Shown piece after piece: positions 1 through 8,385 of a stretch of 16,948 bases of DNA. The notes beneath the pieces were generated by a model. The model saw nothing but the letters and a program-made list of their open reading frames with translations. It was not told where the DNA came from and searched no databases. This DNA is from Scytalidium lignicola (Eukaryota; Ascomycota; Leotiomycetes): positions 1 through 16,948 of the forward strand of contig NCSJ02000562.1 of assembly GCA_002812745.2 (NCBI GenBank). The letters run 5' to 3'. Position numbers and translations under genes: made by a program. The number at the start of each line of letters is the position of its first letter. The first letter of the stretch is position 1.

Positions 1-88
1 AGTTTATAACTTTGTTCTTTAAGTCAACTTTGTTACTTGAACTTTTATTTATTGAACTTTCTTTAAAGCTTTCTTCTGAACTAATCAT
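1..88 (-). pseudogene. Start of gag of element D (partial)
   Basis: The minus strand from an ATG at 88 gives 29 codons without a stop. They are rich in Ser, Glu and Lys and begin MISSEESFKESS. Acidic, Ser-rich N-termini are seen in chromovirus gag proteins, and gag B in this window has a comparable acidic start. The position, about 64 bases inside the 5' LTR, suits a gag start. The rest lies beyond the left edge, so the matrix, capsid and zinc-knuckle parts cannot be checked. It is labelled a pseudogene because every other gag in the window is broken; this fragment itself shows no stop. Confidence 0.4.
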
Positions 89-134
89 TGTATCTCTGTC
101 TAATACCTATTTAGGTTTAACATGATTTACTTCT

Positions 135-152
135 ATGTAATAATATTCAAAA
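135..152 (-). other. Probable primer-binding region of element D
   Basis: Directly inside the 5' LTR the minus strand reads TTTTGAATATTATTACAT. The same position in element B reads TTTTGAACATTACTTATC. The near-identity directly after two diverged LTRs marks the expected site of minus-strand cDNA priming. It lacks the TGG that pairs with a tRNA CCA end, so the primer is unclear. Identification is by position and conservation only. Confidence 0.35.
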
Positions 153-491
153 TGTTATAAGACTTCTTACAGCATAGTTATATAAGGTAAGCTTAGTTAC
201 TCTCGTTGGGTTTATGTAAAAGTAAGCTGTTTGTAATTATAGTAAACAAGTATATATAGTATAGTTATAACTTAGGTTGAACACAAGGTCCTAATTAAAG
301 CTTAGAAAGCATGTTCTTATATAGACAAATAAGTACTTAACTGTATAGACTAGTATAAACCTGTATAGTTATACATCCTTATATGCCTTTATACGCTAAG
401 ACTCATCATGTGACCTAACATTCGTTGGCTACGGACATTTTATAAGCTATCTTCTAACGTTTATCAGGTTATGACGGTAAGGATTATAACA
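153..491 (-). repeat. 5' LTR of element D
   Basis: The segment begins TGTTAT and ends ATAACA, a perfect 6-base terminal inverted repeat of the usual TG...CA kind, and is 339 bases long. It shares blocks in the same order with the B LTRs: a GTTGAACA-like block, then ATGTTCTTATA, then a minus-strand TATA box. The outer half from about 400 to 480 keeps several CpG and CpA dinucleotides and is less eroded than its surroundings. Its partner 3' LTR would lie left of the window. Confidence 0.5.
316..323 (-). promoter_or_regulatory. LTR TATA box of element D
   Basis: The minus strand reads TATATAAG. The same octamer lies in the corresponding middle part of the LTRs of A (2398) and B (7359 and 14205), so it is probably the core promoter of these elements. 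Confidence 0.4.
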
Positions 492-2320
492 AGGATTCAA
501 AGTTATTCTCAATTAAGTAATTAGCATATGATTNAGAAAAACTCTACAAATTTAAGTGTTTTAAGAGTTATAATATATAATTATTTTTAAAGTAATTCTA
601 GTATTAATAAAATAGTAGTTTTATATACATGATATTCATATACTCTTATAAGTTAATCCTAATTAGGTAATAAGAACAAGTTAAGTTCTAATAACTTTGC
701 TCTTTTACCTTTAATCGTAGAATGAATTATAGAATAATATAATAGTATATTATATATATTATATACTGTACTACATGATATAAGTGAACTGACAATAATA
801 TAATGTTTAATATTAAGTAAAAAAAAGTTTAAAACTTTCTTAAAGAATTNAACTTATTNAAAAAAAGAAATNATTCTTCGAATTAAAGTATAATATATTA
901 TTTAAGTATTATTATTATAAAGANTCTAACTTGTATTAATNAATTTAAAATCTGTTAAGATAAGATAATAAGTAATAAAAGAATTAAGTATACTTTAATT
1001 TTAATTTTAATAATAATAGTAAAAGTATAAGCAGATAAGATTAAAAAGAATAAATTAATATTAAAAGCTTTATCTTTGAAAATAATTTATATAATTAAAG
1101 AAAAGAAAAACTAATATTTTACTTTATAATAAAAGAAAGAGAAAATAAAATAATTAAAGTCTAAAAACATTTTATTAATATTATTATGCAATAGTAATAT
1201 TATCTTTAATATAAAAATCTTAACTTTTTTTAAATTAACTAATAAGTTAAAGTTAAATTAGCTTATTTAGTAAAGAATCAATTTATTTATCAAATTCTAT
1301 TTAACTTGATTATAATAATAAAGGTTTAATTCTGTCATTTACTGAATATATATATAAATACTTTCTTTTATATCNAAAAAAGCGACAAAATCAAATTAGT
1401 ACTTAAAANTTTTACTAGATTAAAATATCTTTTTTTTTTATTTAACTAACTTAATGATAATTAACTTAAATTATATAATTTCTTATATAAAGTTGTTATA
1501 ATTGTTTGAATGCATATATTAAAGTAGAAAAAGGAGTATAAGAATTATTATAAATTTAAAAGTTTAATAGCTTTTATTATATATAGTAGAATTAATTAGA
1601 TTTCTGTATTTTCAATTATTTAATAACCTGAATAATAAAAATAGTTATTCATATTCTTAACAGCTTTATAATTACTTTTCCNTTTTTACTTTATTGATTT
1701 TAATATAAAGTAAAGCTTTAAAATCAACTTTAATATTTTAATAAAAAGTGTAATATTAATGAATTTACCTTTTTAAATTGTTAAAACTCTTTTTGATTAA
1801 GTTGAAAAATAGGTAATATAAAAGTAAAAATTTAAGTAAAATATTTCTAATATTATAAAGTAATTAAAAGTATACTTTTCTATAAATTATATAATTGTTT
1901 ATTATTAAAACTAACCTTTTATATAATTAAAAGTTATATAATAACAATATATTAGTTTTAATCCATTACTTGAATATATTAATTATTATACTTTTTTTAA
2001 TAATAATTATTATAATATAACNTTTTTATTATATATACTAATAGAATTAAATACTTTTTCAATTGTTTTAACTACTTTTTAACTTTTGTTAACTTATTAA
2101 TAAATGCTTATTCATATTTCTAATATCTTATACATTTAGTATTATTAGATTTATTTATAAAAACAAGTTAATTAGCTTTTTATTTTGTAAATTCAATATT
2201 CTAATATAATATATCTTGTATACCTGTTAATAAAGTATCTGGATATTTACCTTATATTAATATTATATCATTTACTCAAAGGTTAGAATATGAATATAAA
2301 GTTATAAGCACTGGTCAAAT
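492..2320. other. Very AT-rich stretch without recognisable genes
   Basis: About 1.8 kb is composed almost wholly of A and T, with only scattered G and C and many TA dinucleotides. I read both strands for reverse transcriptase, integrase and transposase motifs, LTR ends and repeats and found none that I trust. Both strands have dense TAA stops. It most likely holds older transposon DNA mutated past recognition, or AT-rich spacer, lying between elements D and A. Several single N bases sit beside A or T runs. Confidence 0.6.
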
Positions 2321-2582
2321 TGTTACTAGAAGATCTTTAACCAAGATATTCAATTTAAGTTAAGTACAAAGCTTTATCTAACTAGGAAAACTATCTACTT
2401 ATATAAACCTTTGTACTTCTTAAATCTTAATGAATCCTCCAGGTCCTAGATCCTCTAGATCCTCTCAAGTCCACTGGATCCATTATGTAACCTGTCATAT
2501 AACCTCCCTTTTGCTACCTTGGAGGTTCTCTGTGTAACCAGTGTTACCAAGCCTCAGGCCTCTAAATAGAAAGATCATGACA
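2321..2582 (-). repeat. 3' LTR of element A
   Basis: The segment begins TGTTAC and ends ATGACA, matching TG...CA termini with one mismatch in a 5-base inverted repeat. A polypurine tract on the minus strand follows immediately at 2583-2595, as expected at a 3' LTR. It shares ordered blocks with the B LTRs: a TATA box, an AATCC...CCAGGTCCT...GATC block, ATGTAACC, GGTTCTCT and CCAAGCCTCAGGCCT. A and B therefore belong to related LTR families. The outer flank is CAAAT (2316-2320). The half next to pol is clearly less AT-rich than pol. Confidence 0.6.
2398..2405 (-). promoter_or_regulatory. LTR TATA box of element A
   Basis: TATATAAG on the minus strand, at the position shared with the D and B LTRs. 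Confidence 0.4.
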
Positions 2583-2595
2583 TTATCCCCTTCTT
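2583..2595 (-). other. Polypurine tract of element A
   Basis: The minus strand reads AAGAAGGGGATAA immediately upstream of the 3' LTR. A purine run in this position primes plus-strand DNA synthesis in LTR retrotransposons. Confidence 0.5.
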
Positions 2596-2671
2596 AACCT
2601 AACATCATCCTAACACTTAATTACAAGGAAATAACATTATAAAGAAATCCAAACCTTCCTTCCTTTTCATT

Positions 2672-3270
2672 ATGCCCCTTAAACGTTTCCTAGAGAACCT
2701 TAACTCTACTGCTCATTGTAAAAAGAAAGAACACATTGAACTTGCCTAAGACATAGAGGACTCTGATAATACCATGATTCCTTGCTCTCATTGCGAAAAG
2801 GAAGGTTGGAGGTATTTGGTTGACTTCAAGAAGTCCTCTCACTGTTCCGAGTACATTCGTTCCAAATGTCCCTGTGATGCATCCGCTACTTTGTCTAGCA
2901 GGTAGGAGTCCTTTGATCGTCAGCAATCCAAGCTTGACAAAGAAGAAGAAATTGCTATAATGAAAATCCTTCATATCTGAAAACTAAAACGTTCATTNAA
3001 AAAAACGCTGAAAACAAATGACCATTCAAGGCTTACGTAGCCTTGACGAACTAGATACTGTTAAAGAGAAAGAGTGTCAAGAAAAGGAAAAGGAAAACTC
3101 CATTGAGGAGGTTAATACTATATATACTAAGCCCTCTTATAATAACCTTGTACTACTTGATTCCTCTTAGAACATTAAACCCTTAGGTCTTAATATAAGT
3201 TCCCAAGAATTAAATCAACTTCTAAGTTCTTTCTCTTATAATCCTCAAGCTTCTCTTAGCAGTTGGTAAG
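2672..3270 (+). pseudogene. Antisense accessory ORF of element A, Zn(II)2-Cys6-like
   Basis: This plus-strand frame runs against the element's own transcript. From ATG 2672 it reads MPLKRFLENLNS..., interrupted by TAA at 2747 and TAG near 2905. It shifts frame near 2995 at an N beside an A run and resumes around 3018 as MTIQGLRSLDELDTVKEKE... to about 3270. Residues about 35-65 have Cys-X2-Cys-X6-Tyr-X9-Cys-X2-Tyr-X6-Cys. This is the spacing of a fungal Zn(II)2-Cys6 cluster, with two Cys changed to Tyr as G-to-A would do. A Glu/Lys-rich, coiled-coil-like stretch follows. The element B copy matches in order and tail. DNA binding is an inference from the motif. The 3' end overlaps the end of pol, and the true stop is unclear. 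I recall similar predicted proteins in fungi but cannot name one. Confidence 0.6.
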
Positions 3271-3391
3271 ATTCCTTGATGATTTTTACGAATTCTCTGT
3301 TTCTAGATAGTTTAATCATTTTACCAAATATTATAATTTGTTATAGTATTGTTTGTAATTTAATATTTCTTCTATATTCTACTCCTCTTCT
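3215..3391 (-). pseudogene. Chromodomain at the C-terminus of element A pol
   Basis: The minus strand reads NIEEILNYKQ, a few residues, then YLVK-stop-LNYLETENS-stop-KSSRNLTN. This matches the usual chromodomain pattern of an EEIL strand, a YLVKW strand, a GYP-type turn, an ENTWEP-type segment and a closing helix. The stops fall where the family has Trp, so TGG became TAG or TAA. The domain normally binds methylated histone H3 and steers integration to heterochromatin. A short Lys/Glu-rich tail follows and overlaps the end of the antisense ORF. The call is firm because several landmarks line up and element B has the same domain in the same place. Confidence 0.8.
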
Positions 3392-4700
3392 AAGTCTATT
3401 TTAAGGTCCATGTCTAGCATTGGTAATATATTTTCAAATACTAGCTTAAGTAATAATATATAGAAAACTAAGTATATCTTCCATTTTTTAAGTAACTTTA
3501 AACAAAAGGATAACTTGTTATATTTCTTCTTGATTTTGAATAATCTTAATTTCCTATAGTCTAACTTATTACTTAGTCTTATTGTTTTGATANTTTTTTT
3601 GTAAAAGGTAAACCTTATCCTCTTTCTTAAGTATAGATTCTACATTATGTCTCTTGTTATAATAATACATGTTCTTCTGTTTTGCAAACTCAATATCCAC
3701 TTTAAGTTGTTCTTGAATTTCCTGAATATTCTTTACCCTTTCTTTTACTAACTTACTAATACTTCAAAGCCTTCTTATAACATAGTTTATACTAGGCCTA
3801 TGTCTATAAGTTGTGTAGAACAGTATAACTTTAGTGATTTTACTCTTCAAACTATTATATGCTAATTATGCTAATAATAACAATCCTGTTCAATTATCTT
3901 GCTTATAGTTAACATAACAGTATAAGTATATTTTAACTATAACATTGACTTATTCTGTTTGTCCATCTATCTAGAGATGAAAAGCTGTTAATAACTTCTG
4001 TTTTACTTTTATAAGGTTTATCAAAGTTTCTTAAAACTTTAACATAAACAGCTTATCTTTATTTAATATTATTTCTTCTAAAAGCTTATAATTGATTATT
4101 ACATATTTAAGGAAAACCCTTATAAGGTCTTTTACTGTTTATAACTCCTTAAATAACAACATTAATACAAACTTTGTTAGTTTGTTAACTATTACCAGTA
4201 TTATATTATAACAATTAATATTAAAGCTTCCTTATTCTGTTTGCAATAGTAGAAGCTTGATAATGAAGTCTTAAGATATGGACTGTTATAATCATTTAAG
4301 TGTTTCTAACAATTGTAATTGTTTATAAAGTAATTTATATCAATTCTTACTTTTATTATAAATATCATATTCCTTAATAACTTCATTAATAGTCTGTTTT
4401 AACTTATAAACATAGAATTCTTATTGAATCTTATCCTTAGTTTTGTTGACTCCTTGATGTTTATATGTTGATAATTTGTATTATTCTTTAACAAACTTTT
4501 TAACCAAGATATCTAGTATAACTAGTCTCTTATTATAAATCTATATACTTAATTCATAAAGTTCTTAACCTTGGCTTTCTTATTCATTGTAATAGCTTAT
4601 GAGTTTGTTTAGATTTTCCTTCTTAAAGAGGTTTATCTTCTCTTTCTTAACCTTTACTTCATCTTAGATTTTCTTTAACCATTCGTTGTTCATGATTTTA
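3392..4700 (-). pseudogene. Integrase of element A
   Basis: The clearest part of the core is HLQIDGQTEQVN at about 3944-3985, corresponding to the HPQTDGQTERxN signature just before the catalytic Glu region. Upstream ILNKDKLFMLKF followed by a stop matches the SDRDxxFxSxFW strand. Downstream DNWTGLLLLA, a stop, LAYNS matches the W...LP.aq.AYN helix. The ILVIVNKLTKF strand near 4180-4215 lies just after the first catalytic Asp region. The N-terminal HHCC zinc region (about 4350-4560) is too eroded to show its ligands. Integrase inserts the cDNA in the nucleus. Stops are mostly TAA or TAG at Gln and Trp sites, so no activity is expected. Confidence 0.8.
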
Positions 4701-4799
4701 GTTACCTTGTTGACTTATATATGTCTAAACACTAAGTCCTAGCCTTCTTCTTTCAAGATAGCTCTTGATTTATATATGTTATTTCTTATAAATTCTAGT

Positions 4800-5290
4800 T
4801 TTCTACTAAAAGTATCTGCTTTAGTATTCTTAAATCCTTTAACATAACAAATACAAAAATTGTAATCTACTAACAACTTTACTTATCTTACTTATCATTT
4901 GTTCAACTCCTTCATTATGGTGAAATAAACTAAATTCTTATAATCTGTTAAGACTTCTATTTTATATTTAGCCCTTACAAGGTAAACTTACCATTTCTTG
5001 AATAAGTTTACAATAGTTAACAATTCTTTGTTATATATTTTGTAATTTAATTTTGCTAGAATGAACTTCTTAGAATAAAATGCTATTAGTCTTTACTTCT
5101 TATTGTTATCTTGTTAACTAAGCATTACCTTAAGTATATAATCTAACATATTTATTTTCATCCAGAATAGTTTCTCTAACTTAAGTTATACTAATACTTA
5201 GTTTACAAAAGTATCCTTTAACTTCTGAAAAGCTTCTTATCTTTCTTAACTTTACACAAACAGTTTATTCTTTTTAGTTAGAGATGTTAA
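4800..5290 (-). pseudogene. RNase H domain of element A
   Basis: The minus strand carries LIAFYSKKFI, then LNYKIYNKELLTIV, KYKIEVLTDYKNLVYF and VDYNFCICYVKG. These match the Ty3 RNase H landmarks PIAFxSRK, E-x-NYxIxDKELLAIV, the LTDHKNL strand with a catalytic Asp, and the closing strand. In LTDYKNL the His is Tyr, a C-to-T change. The domain degrades the RNA strand during reverse transcription. A linker of about 100 codons leads into integrase. The reading frame is well preserved, with about a dozen point stops and few indels. Confidence 0.8.
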
Positions 5291-5339
5291 TAGCTTGGCT
5301 ATAATTGTATAGTCCTTGATATACTATTTATAATAGTTT

Positions 5340-6100
5340 GTTAATCTTAAAAAAGATTATATATCCTTGATGNTTTTTTAGTTTAGCCTAATCCTTGATT
5401 ACTTTGATTTTTTCTGAATCCATTCTAAATTCAATGGTAATGACAATTTCTCCTAAGAATTTAACTTCTTTAACATGAAATTTATACTTAGTTAGTTTAC
5501 AATATATTCCTTTCATAAGTAATACCCTTAAGACTTACCTTATATATCTTTTATACTCTTCTTTTATTTTAGAGTATATTAAAATATTATCCAAGTATAC
5601 TATTACAAATTTATCCAAAAATTCTTTAACAATCTTATTGTTAATCATTTGTATAATAACTAATATATTGGTAAACTTGAATAGTATAACCAAGCTCTTG
5701 AACAATTTATATTTTGTTTGTATAGTTATCTTTTATTCCTTACTTTCCTTCATTCTGATCAAATTAAAACTTACTTAAAAGTCTAATTTAATAAAGATTA
5801 TAACTCTTATTAACTTGTCTCTTATAACTGATATTAAGGATAATAAGTACTGATTTAGCAATATTCTTATGTTAATTCCTTTATAATCTTTATAAGGCTT
5901 TCCCCAAGGGTCCTTTAACTTTAGTACAAATATCAAAGGTACTTTACACAATGATTATGATTCTCTTATAAATCCTTTTACTACTATCTTATCTAATTAC
6001 TCTTTTATGATTACATCTTATGTTAAGTTAGTAAAATATATAAGTTTAAAGAGTAGTTCAAATCCTTCTTTTAATAGTATTTCATGATCTTATTTATAAT
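5340..6100 (-). pseudogene. Reverse transcriptase of element A
   Basis: Landmarks on the minus strand in order are KDPWGKPYKDYKGIN (about 5880-5930, the palm entry), IKLDF with the first catalytic Asp at 5781-5783, LIRMKE, a degraded PFGLTNAP region, and FVIVYLDNILIYS at 5580-5612. In the active-site box the second Asp of YLDD is Asn (codon at 5586-5588), a G-to-A change that would abolish catalysis. Element B has the same substitution. Stops fall at Trp, Gln and Arg positions. The enzyme would copy element RNA to DNA in a cytoplasmic particle. Spacing of these landmarks is normal for Ty3/gypsy. Confidence 0.85.
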
Positions 6101-6229
6101 ATTTTAATAATATTACTTAAGTTGTTTTGTAAATAGTTCCTCAAACTCCTTATACTGTTCTAGTATCTAAGGGTATAAAGTTAAAGCTTCTCTTAAGTCT
6201 TCTTTGTTATTTGTTATAACATTATACAC

Positions 6230-6640
6230 TTTTACAAGTCTTAAGCTATCTACCTTATTATATCAACATCTTATAAACCTTATTTCATAAGTAGCTTAGT
6301 CTATTTCAGGATTATGGTTTTTTATCCATAATAACCTTAAGATTATGTTATACTTTCTTATGTTAATAACATCAAACTTGATTATTTCTTTATAACCTTC
6401 TATAATCATAATATATAGCTTAATCTCAAGTGTTATAACTTCTTCTAACATTATTCCATTTACCATTCTGATTAGATATCTTATTAACTTGACCTTAGTG
6501 TAGATTCTTAATAAACTTATTACTTATATGAATATTAGATTTATATTATTCTTTAAGTTAATTATGACCTTTATATTCTGATAATAAGTATTTCTCACAA
6601 GATTAACATTCTTATGAAATAGTCCTTCTTTTTGTATACT
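6230..6640 (-). pseudogene. Protease and pol linker of element A
   Basis: The minus strand reads RMVNGIMLEEVITLEIKLYI, then FDVINIRKYNIILRLLWIKN and HNPEID. This resembles the C-terminal half of a Ty3/gypsy aspartic protease, ending in the IILGxPWLxxHNPxIDW strand that precedes reverse transcriptase. The catalytic Asp-Ser/Thr-Gly triad should lie near 6520-6560, but I cannot identify it with confidence; the region has several stops and perhaps a shift. The protease would cut the gag-pol polyprotein. The call rests on the HNPEID landmark and on its position. Confidence 0.65.
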
Positions 6641-7192
6641 ATTAACTTTTTATTAGGTTTTGACTTTGTTTAACATTATATTTTGTAATATAATCAGTAA
6701 CTTTAATCTTTTCCTTAAGATGTTTCTTGTCAAACTGGTAAACTTTTCCTAATCTATACTTTTAATGCTTTTCCTTGTCTTCTTAGAAGATTCTGAGTAG
6801 ACTATTTACTTCTTAGGCTTAGCTTATAACCTTAATGGTTTCCTTAAATACTACTTAACAATTTAATTCTGATGATAATAATAGAAAATATCTTAGCATT
6901 TAAACTGTTCTTCTAGTCTTTAACATGCTTAGTACTTTTATTCTAAGTTCTTGTAATAATCTTATTTATACTTTTACTAGAATTCTTATCATATATATAA
7001 GTTTTAAAACTATTAAGGATTCTTATTACATTTATTTTGTTTTAATGATTTTCTAACCTTGTCTTTATTAAATTCCTTTAGAGTTTAAGCTTTTTAAAAT
7101 TATTCTTTCTTTAGTTTAAAGTTCTTTAAACATTATAACATCAAGTAATAAATATTCTTCTTCTTACTCTTCTAGTTCTTCTTTTAAGTATA
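6641..7192 (-). pseudogene. C-terminal part of gag of element A
   Basis: The minus strand starts at the edge of the element B LTR with an acidic stretch, KEELEE-stop-EEEYLLLD, and continues through lysine-rich sequence to the protease. In gag B a similar acidic linker follows the CCHC zinc knuckle, so this piece appears to begin just after the knuckle position of its own gag. No CCHC motif is visible in it. Near 6880 a Cys followed eight residues later by His is suggestive, but the other two ligands are missing. The N-terminal part is absent here. The gag fragment at 14407-15765 ends just after a knuckle and could be that part. Confidence 0.55.
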
Positions 7193-7549
7193 TGTTACAA
7201 AACTATGTTATCCAGATTACTGGATAGTTAAGGATAAGGTAGATGTTCAGGGACAACAGAAACATATGACATATAAGTAGGTGACTAAGTCAAAGGTAAG
7301 ATCTAGTAATGTATTTAGGTTGAACATGAGGAATTTACTCTTATGTTCTTATAATGTACTTATATAGATAATGAAATCCAACTGGACTTCTTGGACCTCC
7401 TTAGGTTCTCTAGGTTTATGGACCCCTTGGACCTTCTTAAGTCTTCAGGGTCTTAGTCATGTAATTGTTAGGTTTTTTATATATACTTTGTTGTGTATTA
7501 AGCCTTAAGCTTACCTCAATCAGCTTGTTAGGTAAAACCTATAATATTA
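7193..7549 (-). repeat. 3' LTR of element B
   Basis: It begins TGTTACAAAACTATG, exactly as the copy at 14039 does, and aligns with it for most of its length. The inner end is reached at the polypurine tract; there the copy seems to have lost about four bases of the terminal ATAACA. The middle section around 7380-7480 differs from the other copy by several indels, whereas the first 187 bases differ only by transitions. Confidence 0.8.
7359..7366 (-). promoter_or_regulatory. TATA box in 3' LTR of element B
   Basis: TATATAAG on the minus strand, matching the site at 14205 in the 5' LTR. Confidence 0.4.
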
Positions 7550-7560
7550 TCCTCTTTTTG
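7550..7560 (-). other. Polypurine tract of element B
   Basis: The minus strand reads CAAAAAGAGGA directly upstream of the 3' LTR, the normal place for the plus-strand primer. Element A has a comparable purine run at 2583. Confidence 0.5.
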
Positions 7561-7635
7561 TACTAGTGTTACTTTGACACTTAACTATTGTTATGAACAA
7601 TCTCATTGTTTGTTAATCTATTCTTTCTTTTCAAC

Positions 7636-8280
7636 ATGCTACCAAAACACTTGTATTTTGACAATATTATTCTAGAAGAAAAGGGAAAATCAAGAAAATA
7701 CAAAGAAAGGTTAGGTTTAGAAGATTATATTAAGGATAATAGTATTGAAATGTCTTCTTGTTCTTTTTGTTAGTAAAATGGCAAAACTTGTAAAATGGTT
7801 TCCGATTTAAGTAAGTATAATAAGTATGTTTAGTATAAGCAAAGGTATGATTATGATGATTTGCTTGTTTCTTCTTAGGATGTTTATTGAAGAGAAAAGG
7901 TGCGTTTAGATGAGGAGGAGGAGAAAACTACATAAGCTTTGGCTTTTATCTCTTAGGAAATGATCGAAAAGGCAGCTTGCCNTTTTTTGGCTTTACAAGC
8001 AGTAAAACTTCCTTTAGAAGTATGCTGGCAAGATGCTTTGTCATGAGCTGAAGACTTTTGATAAGCTAGACATTGTAGAAGAGAAAGAGAAGTAAGGGAA
8101 ATAAAATTCCTTGTAACTTTTAAAGTTGTATTCTGTTGACTTAGGTATAACTTCTTCCTTTGTTGTTAACCTCTTTTTCTCTAACCTTATGATTTCATCA
8201 CCTGGAAATCCATTTTAGGATAAGTTTAGTGATATACCTTTAATAACTCTTTATAGCTTATAAGATTAGAAGTAGGNTTT
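7636..8280 (+). pseudogene. Antisense accessory ORF of element B, Zn(II)2-Cys6-like
   Basis: From ATG 7636 the plus strand reads MLPKHLYFDNIILEEKGKS... with TAG, TAA and TGA stops and a shift near 7982 at an N beside a T run. Residues about 46-75 have Cys-X2-Cys-X6-Cys-X8-Tyr-X2-Tyr-X6-Tyr. The first three ligands of a Zn(II)2-Cys6 cluster are intact and the last three are Cys-to-Tyr changes. A stretch VRLDEEEEKTT and further Glu/Lys-rich sequence suggest a coiled coil. A segment ELKTFDKLD matches SLDELD of the A copy, and both copies end near an ASN-PRO dipeptide (NPF or NPQ). It occupies the same place as in A, between 3' LTR and pol, in opposite orientation. A sequence-specific DNA-binding role is inferred only. 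Confidence 0.6.
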
Positions 8281-8385
8281 TTATTCATTTTTACTCTTAA
8301 GATATCTTATTTATTTAATTAAGTATTATAGTTTCTTATAATGTATTCTATGATTAATGATTTTCTTAACTTTATATTCTCTTTT
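8230..8385 (-). pseudogene. Chromodomain at the C-terminus of element B pol
   Basis: The minus strand reads KVKKIINHRIHYKKL, a stop, YLIK, a stop, IRYLKSKNE, a stop, then a segment ending NLISYKELLKVYH. This fits the chromodomain landmarks VEKILxHR, YLVKW, GYP, NxWxP and the C-terminal helix, with stops at Gln and Trp positions. Its last codons are antisense to the end of the accessory ORF, as in element A. The domain would direct integration to histone H3-methylated chromatin. Confidence 0.75.

Larger units (their letters stand above)
1..491 (-). mobile_element. Element D: 5' end of a minus-strand LTR retrotransposon
   Basis: This is the right-hand (5') end of a Ty3/gypsy-like element transcribed leftward, cut by the window edge. 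Reading the minus strand from 491 there is an LTR, a leader of about 64 bases and the first codons of a gag-like frame. Its LTR shares short blocks and a TATA position with the element B LTRs, and its leader starts with nearly the same bases as that of B, so D is probably a relative of B. The assignment rests on this architecture, because only 29 codons of gag are visible. Confidence 0.5.
2321..7192 (-). mobile_element. Element A: degraded Ty3/gypsy chromovirus, 5' part missing here
   Basis: Reading leftward from 7192 the minus strand carries the C-terminal part of gag, protease, reverse transcriptase, RNase H, integrase and chromodomain, then a 3' LTR at 2321-2582. That domain order is diagnostic of Ty3/gypsy and the chromodomain of chromoviruses. 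A plus-strand accessory frame lies between pol and the LTR. The coding strand is full of TAA and TAG at Gln, Trp and Arg positions. The element is cut on the right by the LTR of element B, and its own 5' LTR is not adjacent. The missing half of gag may be the piece at 14407-15765 (see findings). Confidence 0.8.

Noticed and set aside
1..2320. Mitochondrial or plastid origin suggested by AT content
   Set aside because: No mitochondrial genes or tRNAs are visible, and LTR chromoviruses with RIP-like mutation indicate nuclear DNA.
2690..2974. 94-codon minus-strand open frame
   Set aside because: It lies opposite the antisense accessory ORF, whose plus-strand reading has the Cys cluster and a homologue in element B. 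The minus frame has no recognisable feature.
6860..6900. Second CCHC knuckle in gag A
   Set aside because: A Cys and a His have the correct distance, but the other two ligand positions are Ile and Val, which simple transitions from Cys do not give.
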